A DNA stretch of 64,000 nucleotides, taken from Clostridium sp. GTDB lineage: Bacteria > Bacillota > Clostridia > Clostridiales > Clostridiaceae. The DNA is taken from assembly GCF_026168755.1 (NCBI RefSeq), contig NZ_JAPFDR010000002.1, forward strand, positions 1 to 64,000, read 5' to 3'. Every line of letters starts with the position of its first letter. The first letter of the stretch is position 1. The notes beneath the pieces were generated by a model. It searched no databases, was not told the DNA's origin, and worked only from the letters and a program-made list of their open reading frames with translations. Of the stretch, positions 26,242 through 33,381 are shown piece by piece. The translations under genes and the position numbers were made by a program.

Positions 26242-26565
26242 TTATCCAACTACCTCACTTGAAACATCAACTCGCACAATTTTATATCCTCCACTTCCTC
26301 CATCTCTAGTAACCGCATTATATATAGCTTGTTTAGAAACTCCTAAACTTTTTCCTAATTCATCTGCAGAACTTCCAATAAAAATTGGCAGTTGATATTT
26401 ATCATTGCTACAAGCCATCCAAATTAAATCTTTCTTTGGTTTAATTAACTTCTTTTGTTCTTTACAAACTATCTTGTCCAATTCTTGGCTAATAGCAACA
26501 GTTCTTTCATCTGTCATGCCGTATTCATCAATAGCTTTATAAAGCTTTTCTCTTAAATCCTTCAT
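26242..26565 (-). CDS. Spo0E-like domain fused to HTH-like module, 107 aa
   Basis: Residues 1-40 resemble Spo0E-family aspartyl-phosphate phosphatases: 'DLREKLYKAIDEYGMTDERT' then the family's hallmark Ser-Gln-Glu-Leu-Asp at about 26-30. These small proteins dephosphorylate Spo0A~P in Bacillus. Residues 50-107 look like a different small clostridial domain, with a helix-turn-helix-like 'ADELGKSLGVSKQAIYNAV' and a Gly-rich turn. Usual Spo0E proteins are ~50-90 aa and lack such a tail. I infer, but cannot prove, a role in delaying host sporulation. Confidence 0.6.
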   Translation of the reverse strand: MKDLREKLYKAIDEYGMTDERTVAISQELDKIVCKEQKKLIKPKKDLIWMACSNDKYQLPIFIGSSADELGKSLGVSKQAIYNAVTRDGGSGGYKIVRVDVSSEVVG

Positions 26566-26567
26566 AC

Positions 26568-26702
26568 TTACCTCCTAATTCTCTTTATTAACTTATCTAT
26601 TCCATCTAAAATTGATGCAATTATTAGAATTAACCCAATTATTATTATTAACACTAGGGGCATTACAAAGGTACATATGCCCCATATATTTAAGCCTTCC
26701 AT
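26568..26702 (-). CDS. Small single-pass membrane protein, 44 aa
   Basis: ATG at 26700-26702; 'MEGLNIWGICTFVMPLVLII' continues as a hydrophobic Ile/Leu-rich stretch of about 25 residues and ends in a basic tail (Lys-Arg-Ile-Arg-Arg). Its last codons AGG AGG TAA form the ribosome site of the Spo0E-like gene two bases later, so the genes overlap functionally. Role unknown; position in the early operon argues against a holin. Confidence 0.6.
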   Translation of the reverse strand: MEGLNIWGICTFVMPLVLIIIIGLILIIASILDGIDKLIKRIRR

Positions 26703-26706
26703 AGAT

Positions 26707-26871
26707 TCACTCCTTTAAACTCGGAGTATGCTTTCTTATTATTACTCCTTCATCATCTTTGAAAAATTCTAATGAATCTCCTTCTTTAAGATTTAATAAT
26801 TTTCTTACTTCTACTGGTATTGCTACTCTTCGTAGCTTATCTACTTTCCTGACTACTCCTAAACTTTTCAT
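26707..26871 (-). CDS. AbrB/SpoVT-like transition-state regulator, 54 aa
   Basis: Swapped-hairpin DNA-binding protein: 'KSLGVVRKVDKLRRVAIPVEVRKLLNLKEGDSLEFF' matches the AbrB N-terminal domain. The start is ATG 26869-26871, eight codons inside an apparent TTG frame, because GGAG lies just before it. No C-terminal multimerisation domain is present (AbrB is ~95 aa), so it is a short stand-alone form. It is the first gene of the minus-strand early sub-cluster beyond the plus-strand ORF. Confidence 0.85.
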   Translation of the reverse strand: MKSLGVVRKVDKLRRVAIPVEVRKLLNLKEGDSLEFFKDDEGVIIRKHTPSLKE

Positions 26872-26934
26872 ACATTTTTCTCCTTTTATAGACAATATAT
26901 TTATGGTAAAATATTCTTTAAAGGGGGTGTTTTT

Positions 26935-27105
26935 ATGCTTAAGTTAGATAATATCGATAAACTCAACATTGCTAAAAAACTAACTGAAATAGCTATTGAA
27001 AACAACTTAATTTCTAATTATAGTGATGAAAAGGAAACTGCTGAAGCTGTATGTGTTTTTTTCAAAACTATATTTGATGAATTAGATTCAAGTTCAGAAA
27101 AATAA
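26935..27105 (+). CDS. Small plus-strand phage protein, 56 aa
   Basis: ATG at 26935-26937 has a strong AAAGGGGG ribosome site six bases upstream and runs to TAA at 27103-27105. 'MLKLDNIDKLNIAKKLTEIA' and 'EAVCVFFKTIFDELD' are typical of small conserved clostridial phage proteins. It is the only plus-strand gene inside the minus-strand early region, diverging from abrB and facing its own terminator, so it is likely a separately controlled (lysogenic or moron-type) gene. Confidence 0.7.
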   Translation: MLKLDNIDKLNIAKKLTEIAIENNLISNYSDEKETAEAVCVFFKTIFDELDSSSEK

Positions 27106-27112
27106 TCTTTTT

Positions 27113-27153
27113 AACTACTATAACTACTTCTATTTAGTTGTAGTAGTTTTTTT
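27113..27153 (+). terminator. Terminator of the plus-strand 56-aa gene
   Basis: A 13-bp stem (27113-27125 with 27136-27148, one G-T pair) and a 10-base loop are followed by five or more T. It lies eight bases after the gene's stop. The right part also encodes the last residues (Lys-Lys-Thr-Thr-Thr-Thr-Lys) of the converging 104-aa gene. Confidence 0.85.
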
Positions 27154-27444
27154 AATTTCTAAATAAATTTTTAATAATTCATTTATTTGAGTTGATACAG
27201 CTAAACAAGTAGCAACACAGTTATTATGACGAAAATTTTTATTTCCCTCTTGTATATCTATTAATTTTTCAATTTGATTTTCTATAATCTCTTGAACTGG
27301 TACTTCTTGAGCAGTTCTTTCTAACTCTTTAATTGCATAATTTAAAGCTTGTACATCTTTCTCCCATTCTTCTCCAGACTCTTTCATGCTTTCACAATGT
27401 GCTTTTAAGCTTTCCAATTGTTCAATAACTTCTTTATTTAACAT
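27130..27444 (-). CDS. Hypothetical phage protein, 104 aa
   Basis: Acidic helical N-terminal half ('NKEVIEQLESLKAHCESMKESGEEWEKDVQALNYAIKELE') and a centre with 'NNCVATCLAVSTQINELL'. It starts two bases after the antirepressor stop. Its C-terminal codons overlap the terminator of the converging plus-strand gene, giving a Thr-rich tail. Unrecognised. Confidence 0.6.
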   Translation of the reverse strand: MLNKEVIEQLESLKAHCESMKESGEEWEKDVQALNYAIKELERTAQEVPVQEIIENQIEKLIDIQEGNKNFRHNNCVATCLAVSTQINELLKIYLEIKKTTTTK

Positions 27445-27445
27445 A

Positions 27446-28294
27446 TTAAATTACCTCACTTTCTCCTCTTTCAATTAATGGTAAAATATCATTTTGCTTC
27501 AATAGGTCATATATAAATAATCTGCCTTTTTGTGTCCAATAAGTATGCAACTTACTTCCTTGACTTCCATCAGTTCTGCTATAATTTTGTGTTTTTGAGA
27601 ATGTATATCCCTTATCGTGATACTTAGCATACAATAGCCATTGCTCTCCTAATTTATATTGAACTCCTAATTCATGTAATTTTTTATTTAAGCTTGTACC
27701 ACTCATTCCATAATCTTTAGCTATTGCTGATATTGCTAATAATGAATTATTTTGAAGTATTAAATCATAGTAAGTAGCTTTTGGTTGTAACTCTCCTATC
27801 CTTTGGTTTTGTTGAGCATTTATTAAAGTTAGATTTTCAACTTTCTTTTCAGCTTCTAACCTTGCAGCTCTTTCCTCTTTTAATTTAGTTGCTGCTGCTA
27901 TAAGTAAATCTGGATTATCTAATAATTCATCTGTTGCATACATTCCATGTTTTCTCATACTTGGTAATACTTCTGTTGCTAACCACATTTGAAACTTTTT
28001 AGCTAATTCATTATTTGCTTTCATTGCTAATAAATAAAATAAACTCTCTGGTATAAAATCATTCGTACCCACTTGTGGGTATGAACCAAATTCAGAAATA
28101 TATTTATTAACCCTATTCCATCTAACAACTGTGTTGCCACTTGTGGCAACGGTAGTCCACCCAAGCCCTTTCGCTGAATCTTCTGCATTTAAAGAAATAC
28201 TTCCATCATCATTTTTAATCGCTCTTACTTCAAGTTCTAATTCTTTATTAACAAATAATTGAACTCCTTCTTTATGCTTGTGTTTTACTTCCAT
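27446..28294 (-). CDS. Bro-N phage antirepressor, 282 aa
   Basis: N-terminal Bro-N domain ('GVQLFVNKELELEVRAIKNDDGSISLNAEDSAKGLGW' through 'MWLATEVLPSMRKHGMY', residues ~10-120), a coiled-coil linker and a C-terminal KilAC/ANT-type domain ('ISAIAKDYGMSGTSLNKKLHELGVQYK'). Proteins of this type inactivate CI-like repressors in induction switches. It is one of two antirepressor-like genes here. Confidence 0.88.
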   Translation of the reverse strand: MEVKHKHKEGVQLFVNKELELEVRAIKNDDGSISLNAEDSAKGLGWTTVATSGNTVVRWNRVNKYISEFGSYPQVGTNDFIPESLFYLLAMKANNELAKKFQMWLATEVLPSMRKHGMYATDELLDNPDLLIAAATKLKEERAARLEAEKKVENLTLINAQQNQRIGELQPKATYYDLILQNNSLLAISAIAKDYGMSGTSLNKKLHELGVQYKLGEQWLLYAKYHDKGYTFSKTQNYSRTDGSQGSKLHTYWTQKGRLFIYDLLKQNDILPLIERGESEVI

Positions 28295-28327
28295 TTATTT
28301 TCCTCCTTAATTTTTTAATAAGTTACC

Positions 28328-28462
28328 TTACTTAATTAATTTTTTAACTGTATAGCTAATTTCAACACCATATTTATCGCTTTGTAATTTACCTAAAACA
28401 TCAAAAGCTTTTTGTATATGTTGTATTGTTAAGTTTTCAAAACCATGAACTTTAACTTCCAT
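28328..28462 (-). CDS. Small phage protein, 44 aa
   Basis: ATG at 28460-28462 preceded by GGGGGAG; stop TAA at 28328-28330. 'MEVKVHGFENLTIQHIQKAF' then a basic C-terminus. It sits between the two antirepressor genes. No known domain. Confidence 0.6.
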   Translation of the reverse strand: MEVKVHGFENLTIQHIQKAFDVLGKLQSDKYGVEISYTVKKLIK

Positions 28463-28493
28463 AATATACTCCCCCTCACTTTAACTCATATTT

Positions 28494-29171
28494 CTAATCC
28501 CACATGCCAATTTGTTGTGGTCTATCTAATTTAACAATTCTTATACTTTCATCAATAACTGGTAAAACTGATTTATAATTATCTATGTCTAAATCTTCCC
28601 ACTTAGTTATTCCTAAAATTAAAAATACTCTCGCTTTAACTTGCTCGTATTCATCATCAGCCCTTAATATCCCTAATCTTTTCTTAATGTAATTTGATAT
28701 ATCAGTCTTGGATTTACTTTTAATTTTGTAATATTCTTTTACCTCTGATAGCTTGTCCTCAAATATATCATTTACCAATGTTGTTAATTGACCTTTAAAT
28801 TCATTGAATAATTTCTTGCTATTAACTACTTCCTTTATTCTGAAATAGTTATTAACTAATTCTCTTTGAACTTTCCAAGCTAAATCATCTTGAAGTGATT
28901 TTACTAACATTAAATAACCACTTTCTGTTAAAACTGTTATTCCTCTGTTTGGAATCTCTAAAGTAGGAATTTCGTACTTTAAAGATTTTTTAATTATGAA
29001 GTAATCCTCATTTTCTATAAAATGTTTCTTATTCTCATAAAAATTACTTTTTGCAGTTCCTTCTACTCTTTGATGTAGCATATCAATATCTTTAAAAGTT
29101 ACTACCCTTTGTCCACTAAATTCTTTTATTAATAAATCAGAATTATTAATTTTTACAATTTGATTATTCAC
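28494..29171 (-). CDS. ORF6N-domain antirepressor-like protein, 225 aa
   Basis: Residues 20-115 match the ORF6N domain ('QRVVTFKDIDMLHQRVEGTAKSNFYENKKHFIENEDYF' and 'RGITVLTESGYLMLVKSLQDDLAWKVQRELVNNYF'). The C-terminal part is helical and unrecognised. ORF6N proteins act in phage regulation. It follows the Cro-like gene. Confidence 0.85.
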   Translation of the reverse strand: MNNQIVKINNSDLLIKEFSGQRVVTFKDIDMLHQRVEGTAKSNFYENKKHFIENEDYFIIKKSLKYEIPTLEIPNRGITVLTESGYLMLVKSLQDDLAWKVQRELVNNYFRIKEVVNSKKLFNEFKGQLTTLVNDIFEDKLSEVKEYYKIKSKSKTDISNYIKKRLGILRADDEYEQVKARVFLILGITKWEDLDIDNYKSVLPVIDESIRIVKLDRPQQIGMWD

Positions 29172-29183
29172 TTTTCTCCCTCC

Positions 29184-29399
29184 TTAGCTCTCTTTTTTAG
29201 AAACAAACTTCTCAAACAATTTTTTAAAATCATATTCTGGAAAGAACTTTTCTTGAATTGCTAGCGCTTCATCATAAGTAAATTGATATTTACCTGCAAT
29301 TTTTAGATTTAAAGTATTGTAAGTACGTCCAATTTCTTTAGCGATATCTTGCTTCTTTATTCTCTTTCTGACAATTTCAGCTTCTAAATTGTTATACAT
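29184..29399 (-). CDS. Cro-like HTH regulator, 71 aa
   Basis: First gene of the leftward early transcript; starts 'MYNNLEAEIVRKRIKKQDIAKEIGRTYNTLNLKIAGKYQF' with a helix-turn-helix around residues 15-45. Divergent from the CI-like repressor across a shared operator region, as expected of a Cro-type protein that closes the lysogenic promoter. Confidence 0.82.
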   Translation of the reverse strand: MYNNLEAEIVRKRIKKQDIAKEIGRTYNTLNLKIAGKYQFTYDEALAIQEKFFPEYDFKKLFEKFVSKKES

Positions 29400-29445
29400 A
29401 TCTTTTCCTCCTTTTGCATTGAACGTTATTTCGTTCGTTGAATTT

Positions 29446-29474
29446 ATGTTAAACTATATTTCGTTTAAAGTCAA
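29446..29474 (-). promoter_or_regulatory. Leftward early promoter (cro side)
   Basis: Minus strand TTGACT, 17 bases, TAACAT, upstream of the Cro-like gene. The spacer contains the operator motif AACGAAAT. Confidence 0.75.
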
Positions 29475-29534
29475 CTATATTTTTTTTATTTTCTTAAGTT
29501 TTTTTATTTTTTTACGATATTTCGTTTATATTTA

Positions 29535-29563
29535 TTGAAATTTCGTGCATTAAATGTTATTAT
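29535..29563 (+). promoter_or_regulatory. Repressor promoter (plus strand)
   Basis: TTGAAA at 29535-29540, 17-base spacer, TATTAT at 29558-29563, about 28 bases before the repressor ATG. An ATTTCGTG motif overlaps the -35 end of the spacer, consistent with autoregulation. Confidence 0.7.
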
Positions 29564-29590
29564 ATATATAACGAAAGGAGATAAATAAGT

Positions 29591-30115
29591 ATGGATAAAA
29601 CGGAAAAGCTTAAACATATTATTTTAAGTAAATATAACAGTATTCGTGAATTCTCTAAAATAGTAGAAATTCCAAGTACAACCTTAACAAGCGCATTAGA
29701 CAAAGGTATTGGAGGAATGGCGGTTGATAGAATCATTAAAATCTGTGATGTTCTAAACATTGATATAAAAACATTCGAGCCATTAGAAATTATTCCACCA
29801 AACAATAATCTCTCTCAAGAAGAAACAACATTATTAGAAAACTACAATAAATCAAATGATGAAGGTAAGAAAATGATTTTAAGTCATTCAGATTATGTCT
29901 CTAAAAATTATAAAGATAATACAATTAATGAAATAACTGCAACTAAAGAAAAAGATAACAAAGTTGTCGAACTTCCTAAAATAGAAAAACAAATATGGGA
30001 AGAACCAGGTAAAGAACACTTAATGCCTATTGCTTGTCATGATGATAATCTAACTGATGAAGAAAAAAATATCATGAATGAAAGAATAAATGAATATATA
30101 AAGAAACAACAATAA
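29591..30115 (+). CDS. CI-like repressor, 174 aa
   Basis: N-terminal XRE-family helix-turn-helix ('IREFSKIVEIPSTTLTSALDKGIGGMAVDRIIKICDVLNI', residues ~18-57) and a charged C-terminal region that lacks a LexA-like peptidase motif. Start ATG after AAAGGAG. Because it has no self-cleavage domain and is followed by an ImmA-like protease gene, derepression may be by ImmA-style cleavage or by the antirepressors. Confidence 0.85.
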   Translation: MDKTEKLKHIILSKYNSIREFSKIVEIPSTTLTSALDKGIGGMAVDRIIKICDVLNIDIKTFEPLEIIPPNNNLSQEETTLLENYNKSNDEGKKMILSHSDYVSKNYKDNTINEITATKEKDNKVVELPKIEKQIWEEPGKEHLMPIACHDDNLTDEEKNIMNERINEYIKKQQ

Positions 30116-30137
30116 TATATTGAGGATAATTTTACGA

Positions 30138-30629
30138 ATGAGAGAATATGATGATTTGTTAATAAATGCAAATAAACAAGGTTTTTTAGTAGTAGAAATA
30201 GATTTAGGTACTGACGCTCCTTGCGGAAAATGTATTGGTAATACAATTTATATTAACAATAGAATAACTACAAAGGAAAAGGCTTGTATATTAGCTGAAG
30301 AAATAGGTCACTACTATCTTACTGTTGGTGATATTACTAATCAAAAGGATATAAATAATAAAAAGCAAGAATTAAAAGCTAGAAGATACGGTTACAACCT
30401 ATTAATAGAACCTGATGATATTATTCATGCAATCAAAAAAGGTTGTAATAATAGATATGAAATAGCTGATTATCTTAATATAAGTGAAGATTTTTTTGAA
30501 GAGCTTATTGAAGATTATAAAAAGCGATATGGAATAGGTGTTTTAGTTGGCAACTACTACTTACAACTTGAACCTAACCTAGGTATTATTAAAGACTTAG
30601 GTGGACTATTTAATTATAAAAATAAATAG
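30138..30629 (+). CDS. ImmA/IrrE-like metallopeptidase, 163 aa
   Basis: Contains 'KACILAEEIGHYYLTVGDIT' near residue 52, the position of the zinc motif of ImmA proteins; here the first His of HExxH is Ala (AEEIGH), a variant I have seen in other ImmA-like proteins. Located directly after the repressor, as in ICEBs1-type switches where ImmA cleaves the repressor. ATG 30138 is chosen over the TTG at 30120, which comes before the GAGG. Confidence 0.82.
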   Translation: MREYDDLLINANKQGFLVVEIDLGTDAPCGKCIGNTIYINNRITTKEKACILAEEIGHYYLTVGDITNQKDINNKKQELKARRYGYNLLIEPDDIIHAIKKGCNNRYEIADYLNISEDFFEELIEDYKKRYGIGVLVGNYYLQLEPNLGIIKDLGGLFNYKNK

Positions 30630-30682
30630 CTACTTCTGTAGCTGTTTATTTTAAATTTCTAAAAAGTATAAGGAGTGAGTTA

Positions 30683-30844
30683 ATGAAATTTTATAATTAT
30701 GAAGCAGAAATGCTATATAAAAATATTTGCCTTACTTACAATTGTAAATTCACAATCTTTGAAGATAAATTAATAACAATTGAAGATTTGAAAGTAATTG
30801 AAAAAAATTTGATTGAAATTAAAGAAAAAGAATTAAATAAATAA
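30683..30844 (+). CDS. Small phage protein, 53 aa
   Basis: ATG at 30683-30685 follows AAGGAGTGAGTTA; TAA at 30842-30844. 'MKFYNYEAEMLYKNICLTYN' then a Lys/Glu-rich helix. Lies between immA and the integrase, where excisionase-like or directionality factors are sometimes found for serine integrases, but no similarity supports that. Function unknown. Confidence 0.6.
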   Translation: MKFYNYEAEMLYKNICLTYNCKFTIFEDKLITIEDLKVIEKNLIEIKEKELNK

Positions 30845-30872
30845 TTATTTTTATAATAAAGGAGTAAATTAC

Positions 30873-32189
30873 ATGTTAAGAGTAGCCTTATATATTAGAG
30901 TAAGCACCGAAGAACAAGCCCTACATGGTGACTCTATAGAAGCACAAAAACAAGCACTTATAGAATATGTACAAAGGAATCAACACAAAATAGTTGATTA
31001 CTACATTGATGATGGCTTTACCGCTACCTCATTAAAACGACCTAGCTTGCAAAGATTACTTAAAGATGTGCAAGAAAACAAAATAGATTTAATAATCTTT
31101 ACTAAAATAGATAGATGGTCTAGAGGGGTTAGAAATTATTATAAAATACAGGATGTACTTGATAATCATAAAGTTAATTGGAAAACAATTTTTGAAAACT
31201 ATGATACCTCTACTGCTGCTGGTCAACTTCATATAAATATAATGCTTTCTGTCGCTGAAAATGAAGCAGCTGTTACTAGTGAAAGAATTAAAGTTGTATT
31301 TAAAAATAAAATAAAGAATAAAGAAGTTATAACTGGTAAAGTTCCGAAAGGCTATAAAATAGAAAATAAAAAATTGGTTATTGATAAAGAAACTATAAAT
31401 ATAGTTGAATCTATATTTTCTCATTTTGAAATTCATCAATCTAAAAGATCTACTATGAATTTTATAAGAGATGAACTTGGTGTCAATTTATCGTATAAAA
31501 CCATTTCAAATATACTAAGTAATTCTTTATACAAAGGTGAATATAGGGGAATAGTTAATTATTGCCCTGCAATAATAGATAAAAAAAGATTTGATAAAAT
31601 ACAAACCATTTTAAAAAGGAATATATCTACTAATACTTCCAATCGCATTTATTTATTTTCAAGCTTACTTGTATGTAGCCATTGCAATCATAATCTTGGC
31701 GGCTTTAATACAAAACATAATGAAAAATTTTTCTTTAATTATAGATGCAACTATAATTTTTATAGAAAACTCTGTGATAATAACCGTTGTATTAGTGAGA
31801 AAAAAATTGAAAAGAAAATTATAGAGCAATTCAAAATACAACTACATGAGTATATAGTAGATTATGAAGTTAAAAAGAAAAATAAACCTAAAAAAAGCAA
31901 TAAAACTGAAATCGAAAATAAAATAAAAAAACTTAATGATTTATATATAAATGATTTTATATCATTAGAAGAATATAAAGAAAAACATGAATTTTATAAA
32001 TCTAAAATAATTGAAGATGAATGTCCACAAGATGAGTTCAATATAGAATATTATAAAGAAATGCTTAATATTGATTTTAAAGAAACTTATATGAACTTAG
32101 ATAGAGAAGATAAACGAGCTTTTTGGAGAAGTTTTATAAAGGAAATTAAAATAGACCATGAATGTAATGTGAAATTGAAATTTCACTAA
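30873..32189 (+). CDS. Large serine integrase, 438 aa
   Basis: N-terminal resolvase domain ('ALYIRVSTEEQ' with the nucleophilic Ser at residue 11, and the basic 'KIDRWSRG' loop), a recombinase domain ('GKVPKGYKIENKKLVIDKETINIVESIFSHF'), then a zinc ribbon with Cys pairs around 268-310 ('CSHC' and later Cys). A Lys-rich coiled coil follows. Performs attP x attB integration without a host factor. It is the last phage gene before the inferred right attachment junction. Confidence 0.92.
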   Translation: MLRVALYIRVSTEEQALHGDSIEAQKQALIEYVQRNQHKIVDYYIDDGFTATSLKRPSLQRLLKDVQENKIDLIIFTKIDRWSRGVRNYYKIQDVLDNHKVNWKTIFENYDTSTAAGQLHINIMLSVAENEAAVTSERIKVVFKNKIKNKEVITGKVPKGYKIENKKLVIDKETINIVESIFSHFEIHQSKRSTMNFIRDELGVNLSYKTISNILSNSLYKGEYRGIVNYCPAIIDKKRFDKIQTILKRNISTNTSNRIYLFSSLLVCSHCNHNLGGFNTKHNEKFFFNYRCNYNFYRKLCDNNRCISEKKIEKKIIEQFKIQLHEYIVDYEVKKKNKPKKSNKTEIENKIKKLNDLYINDFISLEEYKEKHEFYKSKIIEDECPQDEFNIEYYKEMLNIDFKETYMNLDREDKRAFWRSFIKEIKIDHECNVKLKFH

Positions 32190-32205
32190 TCATGGTCATA
32201 TATAA
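32190..32205. other. Inferred right attachment junction (attR)
   Basis: Only 16 bases separate the integrase stop from the arsC-like stop. The crossover should lie within or next to this stretch because integrase-side DNA is phage and arsC-side DNA is host. The matching left junction is outside the window, so the core cannot be defined here. Confidence 0.4.
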
Positions 32206-32610
32206 TTATATTTCTTTATTGTTTATCCTTTTAGCTAAATCCTTAACCTTTTTTTCTATTTCTAATGCACAACTTATTATTTTTTGTTCGTTACCAGTAG
32301 GATCTTCCAATCCCCAATCTTCTACATGTTTTGCTGGTAAATATGGACATACAACATTACATCCCATTTTTATAACAATATCAACCTTCGGTATGTCACC
32401 CAACAGTTTTGACCTTTGAGTTTCATTCATATCAATATCATATAGATTCTTAATTATCCTTACTGCATCTTGATTAATTTGTGGTTTTGTTTCTGTTCCA
32501 GCTGAATAACTTTCAAAAACATCTATACCGTATTTTTTTCCTAATGCTTCTGCCATTTGTGATCTACAAGAATTATGTACACATATAAATGCTACCTTTG
32601 GTTTATTCAT
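32206..32610 (-). CDS. arsC: Arsenate reductase-like LMW phosphatase-fold protein, 134 aa
   Basis: Thioredoxin-coupled ArsC pattern: 'FICVHNSCRSQMAEA' with nucleophile Cys10 and Arg16, 'MGCNVVCPYLP' with Cys84 and Cys88 as the relay cysteines, and Asp103-Pro104. All catalytic positions are present, so the gene looks functional. Start ATG 32608-32610 follows GGGAGAG; a TTG upstream is less likely. It would reduce arsenate to arsenite for efflux; no efflux pump is in the window. The prophage joins just past its stop. Confidence 0.88.
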   Translation of the reverse strand: MNKPKVAFICVHNSCRSQMAEALGKKYGIDVFESYSAGTETKPQINQDAVRIIKNLYDIDMNETQRSKLLGDIPKVDIVIKMGCNVVCPYLPAKHVEDWGLEDPTGNEQKIISCALEIEKKVKDLAKRINNKEI

Positions 32611-32649
32611 AATCAATCTCTCCCTATAAATATATACTATTAAACACCT

Positions 32650-32680
32650 TAAATATAGATTATTATCTATATTTAGTCAA
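32650..32680 (-). promoter_or_regulatory. arsC promoter overlapped by a perfect palindromic operator
   Basis: Minus strand TTGACT (32675-32680), 17-base spacer, TATATT (32652-32657). A perfect 11-bp inverted repeat (32650-32660 with 32665-32675, 4-base centre) fills the spacer, consistent with a dimeric repressor such as ArsR. The repressor gene is not visible nearby. Confidence 0.75.
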
Positions 32681-32707
32681 TATTTTATACTTATAATATA
32701 ATTATTT

Positions 32708-33358
32708 TCAAAAAATTACCATTGATTTATATTTTTTTATAACATGCTCCTTAAACTCTTCTGCAATTTTTGATATATAAGTTTCCTTGTTCCATCCCAT
32801 ATAAATTTTCTTATATCCAATGTCATCTTTTATTCTTATTTTAGAAATTTTATTTGTATTAATCATAGGTGTATTTACAACTACTGAAATACCAGCCCCT
32901 GCAGAAACTAAGCTTGCAAGCATACTAGCTTCAGTAGGTTCCACCGATATTTTAGGTGTATAACCTATAAGTTCAGCATAAGATATTTTCTTTTCATTAT
33001 CTCTTGTATTATAAACTATAAAATTTTCTTCTTTTAATTCTTTTAAATATACCTCTTCTTTATTAGATAAATAATGATTTTTAGGAACTATTAATACATA
33101 TTTTTCTTTTTTTACTAATGAAACCTCTATTTCAGGATAATCATTAAACCTTTTAATATCATCAAAAAAACCTAAATCTATTTTTCCATACTTTAAATCC
33201 TTTAATATTTCATCTGTACTTTCATTATTAAAGTTAAATTTTGTTTGAATATGACTATTTAAAAAACTACTTATTAAAAATGGTAAAATATTTGATGCTG
33301 TAGTAAAGTTTTTTGTTTCTGCTATAACTTTAAAATATTCTAATTGTTGTAAATTCAT
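32708..33358 (-). pseudogene. LysR-type regulator with internal in-frame deletion, 216 aa
   Basis: Begins 'MNLQQLEYFKVIAETKNFTTASNIL', the first half of a LysR helix-turn-helix, then jumps straight to effector-domain sequence ('PFLISSFLNSHIQTKFNFNN'). Roughly 75-80 residues are missing compared with the usual ~295, including the recognition helix and the linker. The effector domain that follows looks complete ('SAGAGISVVVNTP'). A protein can still be made (ribosome site AGGAG), but it should not bind DNA. Reads as a decayed gene. Confidence 0.75.
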
Positions 33359-33381
33359 ATTTTAATCTCCTAAGAATTAAT

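Larger units (their letters stand above)
29428..29576. promoter_or_regulatory. Operator array of the lysis-lysogeny switch
   Basis: The motif ATTTCGTT (or one-base variant) occurs at 29428-29435, 29458-29465, 29519-29526 and 29540-29547 (ATTTCGTG), plus the inverse AACGAAA at 29570-29576. Two copies lie within the spacers of the two opposed promoters, which is where repressor sites would block RNA polymerase. Binding by the CI-like or Cro-like protein is inference. Confidence 0.7.
1..32205. mobile_element. Prophage (HK97-type siphovirus), incomplete at left edge
   Basis: A full set of lysogeny, replication, packaging, head and tail genes is in standard siphovirus order, late genes transcribed leftwards. 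The right boundary is inferred just after the serine integrase, because the next gene (arsC-like) is a host gene whose stop lies 17 bases beyond the integrase stop. No holin, endolysin or left attachment site is seen after the tail spike, so the element must continue beyond position 1. All major structural genes look intact except for a one-base frameshift in the tape-measure gene. Confidence 0.93.

Noticed and set aside
30120..30137. TTG as start of the ImmA-like gene
   Set aside because: The TTG precedes the GAGG ribosome-site sequence; ATG 30138 follows it and gives the usual family start.
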